From COE1 sp965114465 (lineage in GTDB: Bacteria > Bacillota > Clostridia > Lachnospirales > Lachnospiraceae), in the NCBI GenBank assembly GCA_965114465.1, contig CBCOYO010000068.1, positions 1 through 18,008 on the forward strand: a stretch of 18,008 bases of DNA. Direction: 5' to 3'. A model generated the notes under the pieces. It was not told the DNA's origin, ran no database searches, and saw nothing but the letters and a program-made list of their open reading frames with translations. Positions 1 to 7,224 of this stretch are shown here, in pieces. The translations under genes and the position numbers were made by a program. Every line of letters starts with the position of its first letter. Within the stretch, counting starts at the first letter, position 1.

Positions 1-51
1 TACATTTTATTACGGTCAGCGCAGTAAATGCGCAGACCTACCTGAACTGTT
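1..51 (+). repeat. Right-hand fragment of 132-bp palindromic repeat
   Basis: These 51 bases are identical to 11647-11697, the right part of the intact 132-bp repeat. They contain the internal hairpin (GGTC-A-GCGCA / TGCGC-A-GACC around a GTAAA loop) and the right terminal inverted repeat CTGAACTGTT at 42-51. The left arm must lie before the window. It has the same orientation as the other two copies and lies beyond the alaS terminator, in non-coding DNA. Confidence 0.85.
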
Positions 52-206
52 ACATCTTTCTTCCATTTAGATGCATTAACAAATATTATATTCCCCAAGA
101 ATTTACTTTTACTTCTTAAAAACTTTCTAAATCGTTTTATATATTATCACATAATATGCAAAAAATCAATAAAAAGTTTGTCTTTTTATATGCAATTTAT
201 ACCAGT

Positions 207-251
207 AAAAATTATGCTGCAAAAAGATTGCCTTTCCACAGCATAATTTTT
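207..251. terminator. Strong bidirectional intrinsic terminator after alaS
   Basis: A perfect 13-bp stem, AAAAATTATGCTG (207-219) with CAGCATAATTTTT (239-251), encloses a 19-base loop. The outer A/T pairs give a T-tract on either strand, so it can stop the alaS transcript, whose stop codon is about 47 bases away, and also transcription entering from the left. A second weaker AT-rich hairpin, ATAAAAAG/CTTTTTAT, lies at 169-189. The rest of 52-206 is AT-rich and shows no gene. Confidence 0.85.
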
Positions 252-297
252 GTTAATAATCTCAAAGACTTTGGCTTTTTAGAGCTGTTGTGGGCTT

Positions 298-2955
298 TTA
301 TTTTATCTGTCCCTCTAGCACATTTTTTGCTTCTGCGATTGCCTGGTCAATGCCTTCTGGATTCTTACCGCCTGCTTGCGCCATATTGGGGCGTCCACCG
401 CCGCCACCGCCGACAAGGGAAGCAATTCCTTTGATTAAATTGCCTGCATGAGCGCCTTTTGCCATTGCGCCTTCTGTTGCCATTGCAATTAGGTTGACTT
501 TCCCTTCTAGGCTGGATGCAAGGACAACGACTCCCTCTCCTAATTTTACTTTAAGTTGGTCGCCTAGATCCCGCAGCCCGTTCATATCAACGTTATCCAC
601 TTTTGCTGCGAGAAGCTGCACATCTTTTACAGACACTATCTGGTTCATTACGTCGCCAAGGGCATCTTTTGCCGCCTTGCTTTTTAAAGACTCATTCTCA
701 CTTTGCAGCGCTTTTAGTTCTGCCATTAAGTGCTCTAATTTTTCTGTTAGTCCTGCTGTTGTTGATTTTACAATTTTTGCACTTTTTTCTAAAGTCTGTT
801 CTAAGTCTTTATAATAGCGAAATACACCATTTCCGGTAAGTGCTTCGATTCTTCGGACATTGGCAGACACACTACTTTCCGATAATATCTTAAATGCCAT
901 AATTGCGCCTGTATTAGAAACATGTGTTCCGCCGCAAAGTTCCGTTGAAAAATCACCCATTTTTACAACGCGCACAACCTCTCCATATTTTTCTCCAAAC
1001 AGTGCCATTGCACCCGTTTTCTTTGCTTCCTCTATGGACATATTTTGTGTTTCTACTAGAATATTATTGGCAATCTGATCCACTACCATCTGCTCTACCT
1101 TAGCAATTTCATCCGCTGTCATCGCTTGATAATGGGTAAAGTCAAAACGAAGCCTATCCTCGTTTACAAAAGAACCTGCCTGCTTTACATGGCTTCCAAG
1201 AACCGTAATTAAAGCCTTTTGTAAAAGATGCGTTGCACTGTGATTTTTGCAGGTGTCTGCACGCTTTGCTTCATTAACTCGAAGCTCCACGGATTCACCA
1301 ACTTTAAATACGCCTTTTGTTACAACTCCAATATGACCGATTTTGCCACCGAGCAGTTTTATAGTATCTTTTACTTCAAACTCTGCTTCTTTGCACGTAA
1401 TAATACCCGTATCTGCTTCTTGTCCGCCCATTGTTGCATAAAATGGCGTTTCCTCAACAATAATCGTTCCTGTCTGCCCGTCTGTTAGCGCCTCCACAAT
1501 TTCGTCTTCTGTGGTAAGTACTGATATCTTGGAAGTATGGCACAATCTGTCATAGCCGACAAATTTACTAGTAATGGATGTGTCAATCGACTCATATACA
1601 GTTACATCAGCGCCCATATAATTTGTTTCTTTACGAGTGGTACGGGCAGTTTTTTTCTGTTCCTGCATTGCGTTCTGGAAACCGTCCATATCTACCTGTA
1701 TTCCTTTTTCTTCAAGAATTTCCGTTGTTAAATCAATGGGGAAACCATACGTATCGTAGAGTTTAAATGCAGCTACTCCTGAAAGAATTTTTTTATTCTC
1801 TTTGTTTAGCTTTTCTTCCATTTCTGCAAGAATACTAAGCCCCTGATCGATTGTCTTACTGAACTTTTCTTCCTCCTGAATCAACACATTAAAAATAAAG
1901 TCCTTATTTTCCTCTAATTCTGGATAACCGTCTTTGCACTCTGCAATAACCGTTTCCGCTATTTTCGTTAAAAACTTACCTTTAATATTTAAAAGTCTTC
2001 CATGTCTTGCTACACGGCGAATCAGTCTTCGCAGCACATATCCTCTGCCCACATTTGATGGCAAAATACCATCCGATATCATAAATGTAGCGGAACGCAT
2101 ATGGTCTGTAATCAAACGGATAGAAACATCTGTTTTCTCCTCTTTTTGATATTCTACACCGGCTACTTCGCAGATTTTATCGCGAATCGCTTTCATCGTA
2201 TTGATATCAAATACACTGTCAACGTCCTGCACTACTACTGCTAAACGCTCCAATCCCATCCCTGTATCAATATTTTTCTGTGCAAGTTCCTCATAATGTC
2301 CGTGTCCATCGCCATCATATTGGGTAAAGACATTATTCCAAACTTCCATAAAACGATCGCAATCGCATCCAACCTTACAATCTGGTTTTCCGCAGCCATA
2401 TTCAATGCCCCTGTCATAATAAATTTCTGAACAAGGCCCACAAGGGCCTGCACCATGCTCCCAGAAATTATCACACTCTCCTGTTTCCGGGTCACGGTAA
2501 AAGCGTGTTATTTTCTCTGCTGGCACACCAATCTGCTCTGTCCAAATCTGAAACGCTTCCTCATCTTCACAATAAATGGATGGATAAAGCCGCTCTGGAT
2601 CAAGCCCAACAACCTTTGTAAGAAACTCCCAGCTCCATGTCAAAGATTCTTTCTTAAAATAATCTCCAAAAGAGAAATTTCCAAGCATTTCAAAAAAGGT
2701 AAGATGCCTTGCAGTTTTACCAACGTTTTCAATATCACCTGTACGAACGCATTTTTGGCATGTTGTCATACGACGTCTAGGCGGAATTTCCTGTCCTGTA
2801 AAGTATGGCTTTAATGGTGCCATACCAGAATTAATAATCAATAAACTGTTGTCGTTATGTGGCACCAGTGAGTAGCTTTTCTTAGCCAAATGATCTTTAC
2901 TTTCAAAAAACTCAAGGAACATTCTTCTGAGCTCATTTACACCATAGTTTTTCAC
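298..2955 (-). CDS. alaS: Alanyl-tRNA synthetase
   Basis: Cytoplasmic class II synthetase that charges tRNA-Ala with alanine and hydrolyses mischarged Ser/Gly-tRNA-Ala. It is 885 residues, the usual bacterial length. The N-terminal catalytic core shows motif 2 around residues 60-95 and motif 3 GMGLERLA at about 232-239. A cysteine-rich stretch lies at 188-200. The editing domain has the zinc/active-site set H572-x3-H576 and C674-x3-H678 (CGGTH). A C-terminal C-Ala domain carries a glycine-rich run near 848-854. The start is GTG at 2955, with GGAGG seven bases upstream, and the protein begins MKNYGVNELR as in relatives. Only 46 bases separate it from glyQS, with no room for a T-box and no convincing promoter, so it is probably cotranscribed. 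The terminator at 207-251 ends the unit. Nothing looks broken. Confidence 0.98.
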   Translation of the reverse strand: MKNYGVNELRRMFLEFFESKDHLAKKSYSLVPHNDNSLLIINSGMAPLKPYFTGQEIPPRRRMTTCQKCVRTGDIENVGKTARHLTFFEMLGNFSFGDYFKKESLTWSWEFLTKVVGLDPERLYPSIYCEDEEAFQIWTEQIGVPAEKITRFYRDPETGECDNFWEHGAGPCGPCSEIYYDRGIEYGCGKPDCKVGCDCDRFMEVWNNVFTQYDGDGHGHYEELAQKNIDTGMGLERLAVVVQDVDSVFDINTMKAIRDKICEVAGVEYQKEEKTDVSIRLITDHMRSATFMISDGILPSNVGRGYVLRRLIRRVARHGRLLNIKGKFLTKIAETVIAECKDGYPELEENKDFIFNVLIQEEEKFSKTIDQGLSILAEMEEKLNKENKKILSGVAAFKLYDTYGFPIDLTTEILEEKGIQVDMDGFQNAMQEQKKTARTTRKETNYMGADVTVYESIDTSITSKFVGYDRLCHTSKISVLTTEDEIVEALTDGQTGTIIVEETPFYATMGGQEADTGIITCKEAEFEVKDTIKLLGGKIGHIGVVTKGVFKVGESVELRVNEAKRADTCKNHSATHLLQKALITVLGSHVKQAGSFVNEDRLRFDFTHYQAMTADEIAKVEQMVVDQIANNILVETQNMSIEEAKKTGAMALFGEKYGEVVRVVKMGDFSTELCGGTHVSNTGAIMAFKILSESSVSANVRRIEALTGNGVFRYYKDLEQTLEKSAKIVKSTTAGLTEKLEHLMAELKALQSENESLKSKAAKDALGDVMNQIVSVKDVQLLAAKVDNVDMNGLRDLGDQLKVKLGEGVVVLASSLEGKVNLIAMATEGAMAKGAHAGNLIKGIASLVGGGGGGRPNMAQAGGKNPEGIDQAIAEAKNVLEGQIK

Positions 2956-3001
2956 GTCTATTCCTCCAAACTTTCATCAATATCAAATATAAATGTATTG
3001 T

Positions 3002-4390
3002 TTAAAAATCAAATTTATCTGCAAAATATGCATCCAATTCATCAATTTTCACACGCACCTGTTCCATTGAATCACGGAAACGCACCGTTACAGACTGATC
3101 TTCTTCCGACTCAAAATCATATGTAACACAGAATGGCGTGCCGATTTCATCTTGACGGCGGTATCTCTTGCCGATATTTCCTCTCTCATCAAACTCACAG
3201 TGATATTTCTTAGAAAGCTGTGTGTAAATCTTCTCTGCTCCCGCATTTAACTTTTTACTTAGTGGAAGCACACCAATCTTTACTGGAGCAAGTGCAGGAT
3301 GAAAATGCAGTACTGTTCTCATATCCCCTTCACCGAGATCTTCTTCATCATAAGCACCGCATAGCACAGCAAGAAAAAGTCTTTCCACACCAAGAGAAGG
3401 CTCAATTACATAAGGAATATATTTTTCACGTTTCTCATCATCAAAATAGCTCATATCCTGACCCGAAACATTTTGGTGCTGTGTTAAATCATAATCTGTT
3501 CTATCCGCAATTCCCCATAATTCTCCCCAGCCAAACGGGAATAAATATTCGATATCCGTTGTTGCCTTAGAGTAGAAAGATAATTCTTCCTTTTCATGAT
3601 CGCGAACTCTCATTTCCTCCTCTTTCATGCCAAGACTCTTTAAGAAATCAATGCAATACTGTTTCCAATATGCAAACCATTCCAAATCGGTATCTGGCTC
3701 ACAGAAAAACTCCATCTCCATCTGATCAAACTCCCGCACACGGAAAATAAAGTTCTTCGGCGTAATTTCATTGCGGAAAGATTTTCCAATCTGGCAGATG
3801 CCAAAAGGAATCTTCTTTCTTGAAGTTCTCTGTACATTTTTAAAATTTACAAAAATACCTTGTGCCGTTTCTGGTCTTAAATAAACTGTACTTTTGGCGT
3901 CTTCTGTAACACCTTGAAATGTTTTAAACATCAAGTTAAATTGACGAATTTCCGTAAAATTATGCTTGCCGCAAGTCGGACATGGAATTTGATGTTCTGC
4001 AATAAATGACTCCATCTTTTTCTGATCCCATCCATCCACAGAACCATCCAGCGCAATCTGCTTATCCTCCACAAAACTTTCAATCAATTGATCCGCCCGA
4101 AAACGTTCATGGCACTCCTTACAATCCATTAGTGGATCCGAAAAACTGCCTAAATGCCCCGATGCAATCCAAGTTTGTGGATTCATTAATATTGCACAAT
4201 CAACACCAACATTATAAGGACTTTCCATGACAAATTTCTGCCACCATGCTTTTTTAATGTTATTTTTGAGTTCTACGCCGAGATTGCCGAAATCCCATGT
4301 ATTGGCAAGCCCTCCATATATTTCAGAGCCTGCATAGACAAATCCTCTTGATTTCGCCAACGCGACGATTTTTTCCATCGTTTTTTCCAT
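3002..4390 (-). CDS. glyQS: Glycyl-tRNA synthetase, single-chain (alpha2) type
   Basis: Class II synthetase that charges tRNA-Gly, 462 residues, of the homodimeric type rather than the separate GlyQ and GlyS subunits of Bacillus. Motif 1 lies around residues 34-50. Two zinc-knuckle-like cysteine pairs are C90/C93 and C137/C140. Motif 2 starts at FRNEITPKN (205-213). Motif 3 contains GVERLFLAV, and a C-terminal anticodon-binding domain begins near LAPVKIGVLPLSKK. The start at 4390 (MEKTMEKIVAL) matches the family N-terminus and has AGGAG eight bases upstream. It follows the lipoprotein gene by 133 bases and precedes alaS by 46 bases. The short leader is too small for a T-box and none is visible, which is notable because many Firmicutes control glycyl-tRNA synthetases that way. 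In B. subtilis the glycyl-tRNA synthetase genes also follow era-yqzL-recO, so the synteny agrees. Confidence 0.97.
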   Translation of the reverse strand: MEKTMEKIVALAKSRGFVYAGSEIYGGLANTWDFGNLGVELKNNIKKAWWQKFVMESPYNVGVDCAILMNPQTWIASGHLGSFSDPLMDCKECHERFRADQLIESFVEDKQIALDGSVDGWDQKKMESFIAEHQIPCPTCGKHNFTEIRQFNLMFKTFQGVTEDAKSTVYLRPETAQGIFVNFKNVQRTSRKKIPFGICQIGKSFRNEITPKNFIFRVREFDQMEMEFFCEPDTDLEWFAYWKQYCIDFLKSLGMKEEEMRVRDHEKEELSFYSKATTDIEYLFPFGWGELWGIADRTDYDLTQHQNVSGQDMSYFDDEKREKYIPYVIEPSLGVERLFLAVLCGAYDEEDLGEGDMRTVLHFHPALAPVKIGVLPLSKKLNAGAEKIYTQLSKKYHCEFDERGNIGKRYRRQDEIGTPFCVTYDFESEEDQSVTVRFRDSMEQVRVKIDELDAYFADKFDF

Positions 4391-4438
4391 TGTAACTTCT
4401 CCTCACCTTTCCTATTTTCTTGACAATTCCTTAATATC

Positions 4439-4468
4439 AAAATACACTAAATATAATAAATTTATCAA
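4439..4468 (-). promoter_or_regulatory. Weak candidate promoter for glyQS-alaS
   Basis: Reading the minus strand, a -35-like TTGATA (4468-4463) and a -10-like TATTTT (4444-4439) are 18 bases apart, about 50 bases before the glyQS start. The DNA is very AT-rich, so chance matches are likely. Readthrough from the lipoprotein promoter is an alternative. Confidence 0.3.
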
Positions 4469-4523
4469 AAAAGAAAACTTTTCTTCCCCTTAAAAATACT
4501 ATATTCTCTAATCTATTACCGAA

Positions 4524-5303
4524 TTACTTAAATACTATCACACCCAAACCATTTTTCAAATTAATATCTGCGCTTTTTTTACTGACTGTCGACACGCCAT
4601 CACTAATATAGAGAATATCTCCAAAACAGTTAATTCGCATAGCTTCCACTGCCTGTTGTGTCTGATCTGGATTATTTGCCTGTGATTCTTGGTTTTCGCC
4701 TTCATTTTGAACTTCCTGTGGTTCTGCCAAAGGCTGAACTTCATCTTCATGGCCTGTCAACTCTAAAATCACAATATGTTTTTCACCCATGCTTAGTAAC
4801 CCTGGTTTTGAAATCGTATCTGTCCCATCCCCTTTCGAAGAAACAGACTGTAATGTCATATCCAAGTTAAAGCCAGCTTCATTTGCTCCTTGAATTGTAC
4901 CTGCAAAAAAATTCTCACCATTAAATTCTGCATATGCTTGATAATCTTCAAATTCCATCTCCACAGCTACAGAAGTGCCTACTGTTTCGCATTTTTTAAG
5001 GGATACTTCCCCAGATTGCGGCTGCTTTGCATACTCAGCAATAGACTCTTCGATCATCGCCTTTAAACCGGCTACATCATAATAATCCTCACCAAATTCC
5101 TCTATAATTTTACTATGAATTTTCCCATTTTTCTCTACCGAAATCGACGTCACCAATTCGTCTTTGCTTTTCTTGCTGCCTGTTCCCTTCCCACTGCTCC
5201 CGTTATTGTTATTCAGTGTCTTATCCCCACATGCAGTTAATACAAACACGCAAATGCACAAAAGAATTGCTGATAAAGTTTTTGTTTTCATTTTTTTATT
5301 CAT
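4524..5303 (-). CDS. Putative lipoprotein of unknown function
   Basis: I do not recognise a family. The 259-residue protein begins MNKKMKTKT, followed by a hydrophobic stretch and a lipobox LTAC with the lipidated cysteine at residue 25, so it should be exported and anchored to the outer face of the membrane. A flexible N/G/S/K-rich linker (about 28-50) precedes a folded region (about 52-175) rich in beta-type stretches. An E/Q/N-rich low-complexity segment lies at about 180-215, and a final hydrophobic block near the C-terminus contains GLGVIVFK. The start at 5303 is preferred over the in-frame ATG at 5315 because GGAG lies six bases before 5303. It has its own promoter overlapping the recO stop (5356-5384). 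B. subtilis has no such gene between recO and the glycyl-tRNA synthetase, so it looks like a lineage-specific addition. Nothing in the sequence fixes a function. Confidence 0.85.
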   Translation of the reverse strand: MNKKMKTKTLSAILLCICVFVLTACGDKTLNNNNGSSGKGTGSKKSKDELVTSISVEKNGKIHSKIIEEFGEDYYDVAGLKAMIEESIAEYAKQPQSGEVSLKKCETVGTSVAVEMEFEDYQAYAEFNGENFFAGTIQGANEAGFNLDMTLQSVSSKGDGTDTISKPGLLSMGEKHIVILELTGHEDEVQPLAEPQEVQNEGENQESQANNPDQTQQAVEAMRINCFGDILYISDGVSTVSKKSADINLKNGLGVIVFK

Positions 5304-5355
5304 AACAATCTCCATATTTTATAAAAATTTTAGTATTATAAATTCCTTGCGTTTT

Positions 5356-5384
5356 ATTATAACGAAATTACTTGATATTTTCAA
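5356..5384 (-). promoter_or_regulatory. Near-consensus sigma-A promoter for the lipoprotein gene
   Basis: On the minus strand TTGAAA (5384-5379) and a perfect TATAAT (5361-5356) are exactly 17 bases apart, about 53 bases before the lipoprotein start. The -35 lies inside the last codons of recO. A small hairpin ACTTGA/TCAAGT (5370-5386) covers the recO stop codon and the -35 box. Confidence 0.8.
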
Positions 5385-6030
5385 GTATTTCAAGGCTTTT
5401 AAAATTTTTATCCCGCAATCTTTTGCATATATTGCTGCTAATATGCGCAAGTTCCTCCAGAACTTGACCTTCCACACGAAAGGAAAATAGCTTTTCAACG
5501 GGAGTTCTCATTATGTAATCAATCGTATAAATTACGGTTTCACTTAATCCACTTGCTGATGTTATCTGCGGAAATTCTCCATTTATCATAATGGATTTCA
5601 ATTCAAATACACATTGCACCAACTGATTGTCAAAATGTTGTGATGTCAATGCACGCAGCGACTGATATAATAATTTCAACATTCCTGTTTCATCATTGTT
5701 TTCCCTTGCATAATAATCACATACTTCCAGGAAATACATACCATAGTAAGCTCCTACAAAGTCCTGCCGCAATTCTTCAAAATAATTTGAAATCTCTGCC
5801 TCGGACATATTATAGGAGCTTCTGCCAGCAAATAACCGGAATACGCCAAAGGAAAAGGGGTTCGTCTGAGCCATCAAACAACTGTTTGTTTTTCTTGCAC
5901 CTCTTGCAAACACCGCAATCTTTCCCCGCTCTTTTGTGAGTATGACAACTCTCTTGTCATATTCCCCGATTGACTCCGCTTTGATAACAATCCCTGTTAC
6001 TGTTACAAACTCCTGCATACCCAAACTCAC
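5368..6030 (-). CDS. recO: DNA repair protein RecO
   Basis: Recombination mediator that helps load RecA onto SSB-coated single strands in the RecFOR pathway and anneals complementary strands. The N-terminal OB-fold is recognisable (VTVTGIVIKAESIGEYDKR, then ERGKIAVFARGARK), followed by the helical domain (YYGMYFLEVCDYYARE, LLYQSLRALT). The zinc-finger cysteines (CxxC...CxxC) found in many RecO proteins after the 'NGEFPQ' stretch are absent, giving about 220 residues instead of roughly 250. As I recall, this is usual in Lachnospiraceae. The chosen start is GTG at 6030, because AGGAG lies six bases before it. The downstream ATG at 6018 (MQEFVTV) is the main alternative and has no good Shine-Dalgarno. 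It overlaps the YqzL-like gene by 74 bases in another frame, suggesting translational coupling. Confidence 0.93.
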   Translation of the reverse strand: MSLGMQEFVTVTGIVIKAESIGEYDKRVVILTKERGKIAVFARGARKTNSCLMAQTNPFSFGVFRLFAGRSSYNMSEAEISNYFEELRQDFVGAYYGMYFLEVCDYYARENNDETGMLKLLYQSLRALTSQHFDNQLVQCVFELKSIMINGEFPQITSASGLSETVIYTIDYIMRTPVEKLFSFRVEGQVLEELAHISSNICKRLRDKNFKSLEILENIK

Positions 6031-6142
6031 GTATTTCTCCTGCCTTGCTCTCGGCACTTTCTACGGCGGTCTGTTCCTTATATGCCAAATAATCGCGCAC
6101 CTGCCCTGTCCGCATAAATTGGCTCCATCTTTCCTCGTACAT
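5957..6142 (-). CDS. Small YqzL-like protein between era and recO
   Basis: A 61-residue protein beginning MYEERWSQFMRTGQVRDYLA. The pattern W-x2-F-x2-TG-x4-YL-x-YKE in its first 22 residues resembles B. subtilis YqzL, a 47-residue protein of unknown function also encoded between era and recO. Position and motif together are the evidence. The remaining 39 residues do not resemble YqzL. The last 74 bases overlap the start of recO in another frame, so the tail may be shaped by recO coding constraints. A purine-rich AGAAAGGG lies 11 bases before the ATG. It may mainly couple recO translation to the upstream message. The homology is my judgement from motif and synteny, not from a search. Confidence 0.65.
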   Translation of the reverse strand: MYEERWSQFMRTGQVRDYLAYKEQTAVESAESKAGEIREFGYAGVCNSNRDCYQSGVNRGI

Positions 6143-6302
6143 CTATATTCATACCCTTTCTGCACTGCTGTTTATAGTGACATCAGCAATCAATGAAATG
6201 TCCACACATAATAGAATGTACTTATGTCATAAATTTATGCATATAATCTTATGCCATTACCATGGAGTCTTGCCAAACTCAACACATCAAACAGATACAT
6301 GT
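6143..6302. other. Era to yqzL spacer with short palindromes
   Basis: These 160 bases hold no convincing gene. A perfect 12-base palindrome CATAAATTTATG lies at 6228-6239, and CTTATG recurs on either side. This could be a weak hairpin or a protein-binding site. No clear sigma-A promoter is visible on the minus strand, so yqzL and recO are probably read through from era. Confidence 0.3.
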
Positions 6303-7202
6303 TTATTGTTCTTTGGAATCATAACCAAAATTTTTAATCAGTAAATCACTGTCACGCCAGCCTTTTTTCACTTTTACCCAAAGCCTAAGATTTACGTGTT
6401 TTTCTAATAAATCTTCAATTTCCGGACGTGCCAATGTACCGATTTTCTTGAGCATACAACCGCCTTTACCAATAATAATTCCTTTATGGGAATCCCGTTC
6501 ACAAATAATTGTAGCATCTATCTCTACTAATTTCTTATCGTATTTCATAGCCTCTATGGTTACAGCCACTCCATGCGGAATCTCCTCATCAACGTTGCGA
6601 AGCACTTTTTCACGGATTAACTCTGCTACAATCTGACGTGTGGGCTGATCCGTAATCGTATCTTCATCATAAAAGGCCTCTCCATACGGAAGATATTTCA
6701 AAATCTGTTCAATTAATACCTGCGTATTATCCGCCTTCAGTGCTGATACTGGCACCACCTCCGCAAAATCAAGTTCTTTGCGATAAACATCAATATAACC
6801 CAAAAGCTGCTCTTTTTTCACAGTATCAATTTTATTGATTACTAAAATAATCGGTGTAGAAACTTTTTTTAACTGTTCTATAATATGGCGCTCACCTGCA
6901 CCGATATAATCCGTAGGCTCTACCAGCCACAAAATAACATCCACATCCTGAAAACTTTTTTCCGCCACGTGCACCATATAATCGCCCAGCTTATTCTTTG
7001 CCTTGTGGATTCCCGGCGTATCAACAAATACAATCTGTCCCTCTTTAGACGTATAAACTGTCTGAATACGGTTTCTAGTAGTCTGTGGTTTCTTTGAAGT
7101 TATAGCAATTTTTTGACCTATTAGACAATTCATCAATGTCGATTTTCCAACATTGGGTCTGCCAATCAATGCAGCAAAGCCTGATTTATATTTTTCCTCC
7201 AT
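6303..7202 (-). CDS. era: GTPase Era
   Basis: Essential GTPase that binds the 3' end of 16S rRNA and assists 30S subunit maturation at the inner membrane face. It is 299 residues, the normal length. The GTPase domain shows G1 GRPNVGKS (14-21), the switch region KKPQTTRNRI with the G2 Thr, G3 DTPG (61-64), G4 NKID (123-126) and G5 SAL (153-155). The C-terminal KH domain carries GIIIGKGG (241-248), the RNA-binding loop. The start at 7202 has GGAGGAG eight bases upstream. It begins 22 bases after the peptidase stop codon, so the two are cotranscribed. Confidence 0.98.
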   Translation of the reverse strand: MEEKYKSGFAALIGRPNVGKSTLMNCLIGQKIAITSKKPQTTRNRIQTVYTSKEGQIVFVDTPGIHKAKNKLGDYMVHVAEKSFQDVDVILWLVEPTDYIGAGERHIIEQLKKVSTPIILVINKIDTVKKEQLLGYIDVYRKELDFAEVVPVSALKADNTQVLIEQILKYLPYGEAFYDEDTITDQPTRQIVAELIREKVLRNVDEEIPHGVAVTIEAMKYDKKLVEIDATIICERDSHKGIIIGKGGCMLKKIGTLARPEIEDLLEKHVNLRLWVKVKKGWRDSDLLIKNFGYDSKEQ

Positions 7203-7224
7203 GTTCAGAACTCCTCCGTATTGA

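Noticed and set aside
156..434. 92-residue plus-strand frame at the left end
   Set aside because: It crosses the alaS terminator and runs antisense into the alaS 3' end.
3640..3837. Several 60-140 residue frames on either strand inside glyQS, alaS, the peptidase and the activase
   Set aside because: All lie fully inside well-supported genes, lack ribosome sites and show no family motifs; they are shadow frames.
4471..4485. Terminator after the lipoprotein gene (AAGAA/TTCTT followed by T residues on the minus strand)
   Set aside because: The stem is only about five A/T pairs, too weak to call.
4391..4523. T-box riboswitch before glyQS
   Set aside because: T-boxes are common before such genes, but the 133-base AT-rich gap is too short and shows no T-box stems or antiterminator sequence.
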